From assembly GCA_020853515.1 (NCBI GenBank), contig JADYYU010000116.1, positions 1 through 7,862 on the forward strand: a stretch of DNA of 7,862 bases. Direction: 5' to 3'. This stretch comes from Chitinophagaceae bacterium. Lineage in GTDB: Bacteria > Bacteroidota > Bacteroidia > Chitinophagales > Chitinophagaceae. The first letter of the stretch is position 1; every line of letters starts with the position of its first letter. Shown here piece by piece: positions 5,309-7,862 of the stretch. Position numbers and translations under genes: made by a program. The notes under the pieces are model-generated. The model did no database searches. It was not told the origin of the DNA and worked only from the letters and a program-made list of their open reading frames with translations.

Positions 5309-6844
5309 TCAGACCAGCTTCTTAGCCAGTTGCTTTACTTCATTCAGCAGTTGTATGATATCATCCGCGGTGGTCATTGGGTTTAATAAAGTAAATTTCA
5401 GAAATGACTTTTCATGTAAACGGGTTTGACCAACAATCGCTTTTCCGGATAGCAATAAAGTAGTTTTAAGCTGATCATTGATGTTATCAATAGCAGTATC
5501 ACTTAAATCACCTTCGGGCAGGTATCTGAACACGATGGCGTTGATGGGTGTCCGGTAAGCGAGTTCAAATTGCGGATCTGCCTCAATGAAGTCGCTGATG
5601 TTTTCTGCCAGCGCAATGGTATAATCGAGCATATCGCCAAAGGTTTCTGTACCAACATGCTGTAATGCGAGAAAAGGTTTCAGCGCATCGAACCTTCGGG
5701 TCGTCTGTATCGATTTATAAACCAGATCAAGTAATCCAAGCGCTTCATTTCCTTCAGGATTTAAGTAATCAGCATGCAGGCGGATCAGTTCAAAAGAGGT
5801 TTTATTTTTAACCATAAAAACACCGCAGGAGATCGGCTGATAAAATAATTTATGAAAATCGATGGTTACCGAATCGGCCTTTTCGATACCGGCCAGTTTA
5901 TGTTTATGATTTTTGCTGAAGATGAGTGCACCGCCATAAGCGGCATCAATATGCACCCACATGCCATAACGGTGCGCACAGTCTGCCATCGCACCGATGC
6001 TGGCAATACTTCCAAAATCAGTGGTACCGGCAGTTGCCACATAGGCGATCGGTATTAATCCTTCCTGCAATAATTGTTCGATGCTTCGTTCTAGCTGCGC
6101 GGTCGTTTCCTCCAGACCATCGTCTTCTATTTTAACCACGGCATCGTGTCCCAGTCCTAGGATAGCTGCTGATTGTGCCACCGTAAAATGGGCATGCTGT
6201 GCGCAGAGTATTCTGAATCTTGATGCCTCTGGCGGAAGACCTTTTTGCTGAATATCATGATTGAAATGCTTCTTGCTGTACTGGTCGCGGGCCAGCAGCA
6301 AACCCATGAAATTTGACATGGTGCCACCACCGGTGAAAGTGGCATCTGATTCGGGACCAAATTCGAAAATTTTGCAAAGCTGTTCGCAAAGGGCCTGTTC
6401 TATCATACTGGCAACCGGTGCCTGATCCCAGGAATCCATCGACTGATTAAAAGCGCTGATGATCATTTCTGCAGCCAGCGAAGCCATCAGGGGAGGACAG
6501 TGCAAATGAGCCAAACAGTGAGGATGATAGACAGATATATTACTTTCAATGATCAGTTCGCGGGTTTGATGCAGCAAGACATCCATCGCTTTACCTTTTG
6601 CAGGAAAAAGTTCCAGTGTTGATATTTTTTGTAAAAGCGATGCACTGCTGCTGCCATTATATGGTTGCTGCTGTTGTTTAATTTGCGTGGCGATCATTGC
6701 TGCCACCTCTGATACCAACGATTTGTAGGTCGTCAGCGTTTCACTTTTTTCATTCAGAAAGAAAGATTTAAACGCGTGATGAGCCTCGTGAATAGATTTA
6801 AGATCACCGTTGGTGCTGCCGTCGTGTTGAGCGAATGCATTCAT
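5309..6844 (-). CDS. ddc: L-2,4-diaminobutyrate decarboxylase (PLP-dependent group II decarboxylase)
   Basis: The 511-residue protein has the features of group II PLP decarboxylases. They are the substrate-side segment HPHCLAHLHCPP (107-118), SWDQAPVASMIE (138-149), FTGGGTMSNF (170-179), the ring-stacking His219 in AQHAHFT, TAGTTDFGS (271-279), the PLP-binding Asp300 in VHIDAAYGG, and the Schiff-base Lys332 in DFHKLFYQPISCG. AHLHCPP together with DFHKLF-QPISCG is characteristic of diaminobutyrate decarboxylases (Ddc of Acinetobacter, RhbB of Sinorhizobium), rather than of glutamate or aromatic amino acid decarboxylases. It converts L-2,4-diaminobutyrate to 1,3-diaminopropane and CO2 in the cytosol. 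Length is normal for the family (about 510). The ATG lies 4 bases after the stop codon of the aminotransferase that makes its substrate, so the two genes are almost certainly co-transcribed. A residual possibility is a related substrate such as ornithine or lysine. Confidence 0.88.
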   Translation of the reverse strand: MNAFAQHDGSTNGDLKSIHEAHHAFKSFFLNEKSETLTTYKSLVSEVAAMIATQIKQQQQPYNGSSSASLLQKISTLELFPAKGKAMDVLLHQTRELIIESNISVYHPHCLAHLHCPPLMASLAAEMIISAFNQSMDSWDQAPVASMIEQALCEQLCKIFEFGPESDATFTGGGTMSNFMGLLLARDQYSKKHFNHDIQQKGLPPEASRFRILCAQHAHFTVAQSAAILGLGHDAVVKIEDDGLEETTAQLERSIEQLLQEGLIPIAYVATAGTTDFGSIASIGAMADCAHRYGMWVHIDAAYGGALIFSKNHKHKLAGIEKADSVTIDFHKLFYQPISCGVFMVKNKTSFELIRLHADYLNPEGNEALGLLDLVYKSIQTTRRFDALKPFLALQHVGTETFGDMLDYTIALAENISDFIEADPQFELAYRTPINAIVFRYLPEGDLSDTAIDNINDQLKTTLLLSGKAIVGQTRLHEKSFLKFTLLNPMTTADDIIQLLNEVKQLAKKLV

Positions 6845-6848
6845 TGAT

Positions 6849-7862
6849 TTAGTTTTGAGAGTTAGGATAGGGCATCAGCTCAGCTTCAGCAGCAACGACT
6901 GCCTCTTTAAATATTTCGCAGATATGCACCACCTGTTCTTCGGTGATGATCAGGGGGGGCAAAAACCGGAGTACGCTCGATTGCCGGCCGCCGATCTCGA
7001 TGATCAGTCCTCTTTTGAAACACTCAAACTGGATCAACCTTGATAATTTTTCAAAGCGTTCAGGATTTTCCGACTGCAATACGCCACTGAAAGGGTTGAC
7101 AATTTCTACACCCAGCATGAGTCCTTTGCCTCTCACTTCACCAATGCAATGGGTTTCGCTTTGTATTTGCCTCAGTTTTTCCTGAAACAGATCACCCATT
7201 ATTTTTGCATGATCTGCAAGGCGATTTTCTTTAATGTATTGTATGGTAGCAATACCAGCGGCCATGCCCAGTTGATTGCCTCTGAAAGTGCCCGCATGTG
7301 ATCCTGCAGTCCATACATCCAGATCTTTATGATATACAATCACAGCCAGTGGGAGTGAGCCGCCGATGGCTTTTGACAGCACAACCACATCCGGTATGAT
7401 ACCTGAATATTCAAATGCAAACATTTTTCCGCTACGCGCCAGTCCGGTTTGTACTTCATCAATGATCAACGGAATACCCTGCTCTTTGGTAATTTTGCGC
7501 AGGCGCTGCAGCCAGGCATCCGGCGCTGGTATTTTTCCGCCTTCACCCTGTATGGCTTCCAGAATAATTCCTGCAGGCTTCACTACACCGCTTTCATCAT
7601 CATTTAAAATATTTTCAATATAGTTGGCGCAGGTCTCGTCGCAGTCATTGTTGCAATTACCCATCGGGCAACGATAACTATAAGGATAAGGAAAAAAATG
7701 GACATCGGACATGAGGCCGGCAATTTTGCTCTTGCTGCCCAGGTTGCCCATCATACTAAGCGCACCATTGGTCATGCCGTGGTAGCCGCCATGAAAGGCC
7801 ACCATACTGCGTCTGCCGGTGGCAATTTTAACCAGTTTAATAGCAGCTTCTACAGCATCAGA
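6849..7862 (-). CDS. dat: Diaminobutyrate-2-oxoglutarate aminotransferase (class III PLP aminotransferase), C-terminal 337 residues
   Basis: The frame stays open to the right window edge. Before the first in-frame ATG (7805) it encodes SDAVEAAIKLVKIATGRRS, the standard segment of class III aminotransferases that precedes the FHGGYHGMTNGA motif. So 7805 is an internal Met and the gene is cut by the edge; roughly 100 N-terminal residues are missing. Visible motifs, numbered from the edge, are EAIQGEGG (102-109), the PLP-ring Asp135 in IIDEVQTG, and the Schiff-base Lys164 in LSKAIGGSLPLAV (codon 7373-7371). It should catalyse aspartate semialdehyde + glutamate to L-2,4-diaminobutyrate + 2-oxoglutarate. 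The Dat/EctB/RhbA assignment rests on HGGYHGMTNGA, on SKAIGG-LPLAV and mainly on the decarboxylase 4 nt downstream. A Cx4Cx3Cx3C cluster (Cys65, 70, 74, 78) and a C7 run are notable. Acetylornithine or lysine aminotransferase are less likely readings. Confidence 0.87.
   Translation of the reverse strand, partial: SDAVEAAIKLVKIATGRRSMVAFHGGYHGMTNGALSMMGNLGSKSKIAGLMSDVHFFPYPYSYRCPMGNCNNDCDETCANYIENILNDDESGVVKPAGIILEAIQGEGGKIPAPDAWLQRLRKITKEQGIPLIIDEVQTGLARSGKMFAFEYSGIIPDVVVLSKAIGGSLPLAVIVYHKDLDVWTAGSHAGTFRGNQLGMAAGIATIQYIKENRLADHAKIMGDLFQEKLRQIQSETHCIGEVRGKGLMLGVEIVNPFSGVLQSENPERFEKLSRLIQFECFKRGLIIEIGGRQSSVLRFLPPLIITEEQVVHICEIFKEAVVAAEAELMPYPNSQN

Larger units (their letters stand above)
4828..7862 (-). 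other. Putative dat-ddc-membrane protein operon for 1,3-diaminopropane production
   Basis: Three minus-strand genes follow each other with gaps of 4 and 31 bases and no recognisable promoter or terminator between them. The first two catalyse consecutive steps to 1,3-diaminopropane. The promoter must lie beyond the right edge, so iron (Fur) or other control cannot be judged. The ABC exporter gene could be a fourth member by read-through, although it has a candidate promoter of its own. Confidence 0.7.

Noticed and set aside
7803..7805. ATG at 7805 as the true start of the aminotransferase
   Set aside because: The frame stays open upstream and encodes the conserved SDAVEAAIKLVKIATGRRS segment, so this Met is internal and the gene is cut by the window edge.
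6845..7862. Fur box or other iron-responsive operator for the dat/ddc genes
   Set aside because: No Fur-like palindrome was found in the visible part; the operon promoter lies outside the window.
1..7862. Mobile element, CRISPR array, toxin-antitoxin or phage defence system
   Set aside because: No direct-repeat arrays, terminal inverted repeats, transposase, integrase or defence-type domains were seen; base composition is fairly even apart from intergenic DNA.

Overview
The window looks like chromosomal DNA of a member of the Bacteroidota, most likely the Chitinophagales/Sphingobacteriales side. Three things point there. The MetF start and the DbpA-type RNA helicase have the character of that phylum. 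Translation starts lack Shine-Dalgarno sequences and have AT-rich or A-rich leaders. Several promoter-like sites match the Bacteroidota -7 element TAnnTTTG, one of them with a -33 TTTG at 21 bp spacing. The phylum call is inference from these traits, not from a database search.

Layout from left to right. (1) Positions 1-560, minus strand: the first 44 codons of metF (5,10-methylenetetrahydrofolate reductase), cut by the left edge. It is preceded by a very good Bacteroidota promoter and, upstream, by a small three-helix membrane protein of unknown function. (2) Positions 561-913: a 353-bp divergent intergenic region with a probable plus-strand promoter about 190 nt before the next gene. (3) Positions 914-2806, plus strand: a complete DEAD-box RNA helicase of the DeaD/CsdA type with a DbpA-like RNA-binding domain and a Gly/Ser-rich tail, followed by a classic intrinsic terminator. 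(4) Positions 2985-4778, minus strand: a complete type IV (MsbA/BmrA-like) ABC half-exporter with a possible promoter of its own. (5) Positions 4828-7862, minus strand: a tight cluster read as aminotransferase (5' end beyond the right edge), decarboxylase, then a four-helix membrane protein of unknown function.

The last block is the metabolic centre of the window. The class III aminotransferase and the group II PLP decarboxylase lie 4 nt apart and match the Dat/Ddc (RhbA/RhbB) pair. Dat makes L-2,4-diaminobutyrate from aspartate semialdehyde and glutamate, and Ddc decarboxylates it to 1,3-diaminopropane. In known systems this diamine is a precursor of citrate-hydroxamate siderophores such as schizokinen and rhizobactin 1021, or of norspermidine-type polyamines. 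No siderophore synthetase, hydroxylase or acetyltransferase is present in the window, so the end product is undecided; the genes beyond position 7862 would settle it. The unknown four-helix protein directly after ddc, and the ABC exporter after that, are the most interesting candidates for an undescribed transport or assembly partner.

No RNA genes, CRISPR arrays, insertion sequences or phage genes were seen. All complete genes appear intact.
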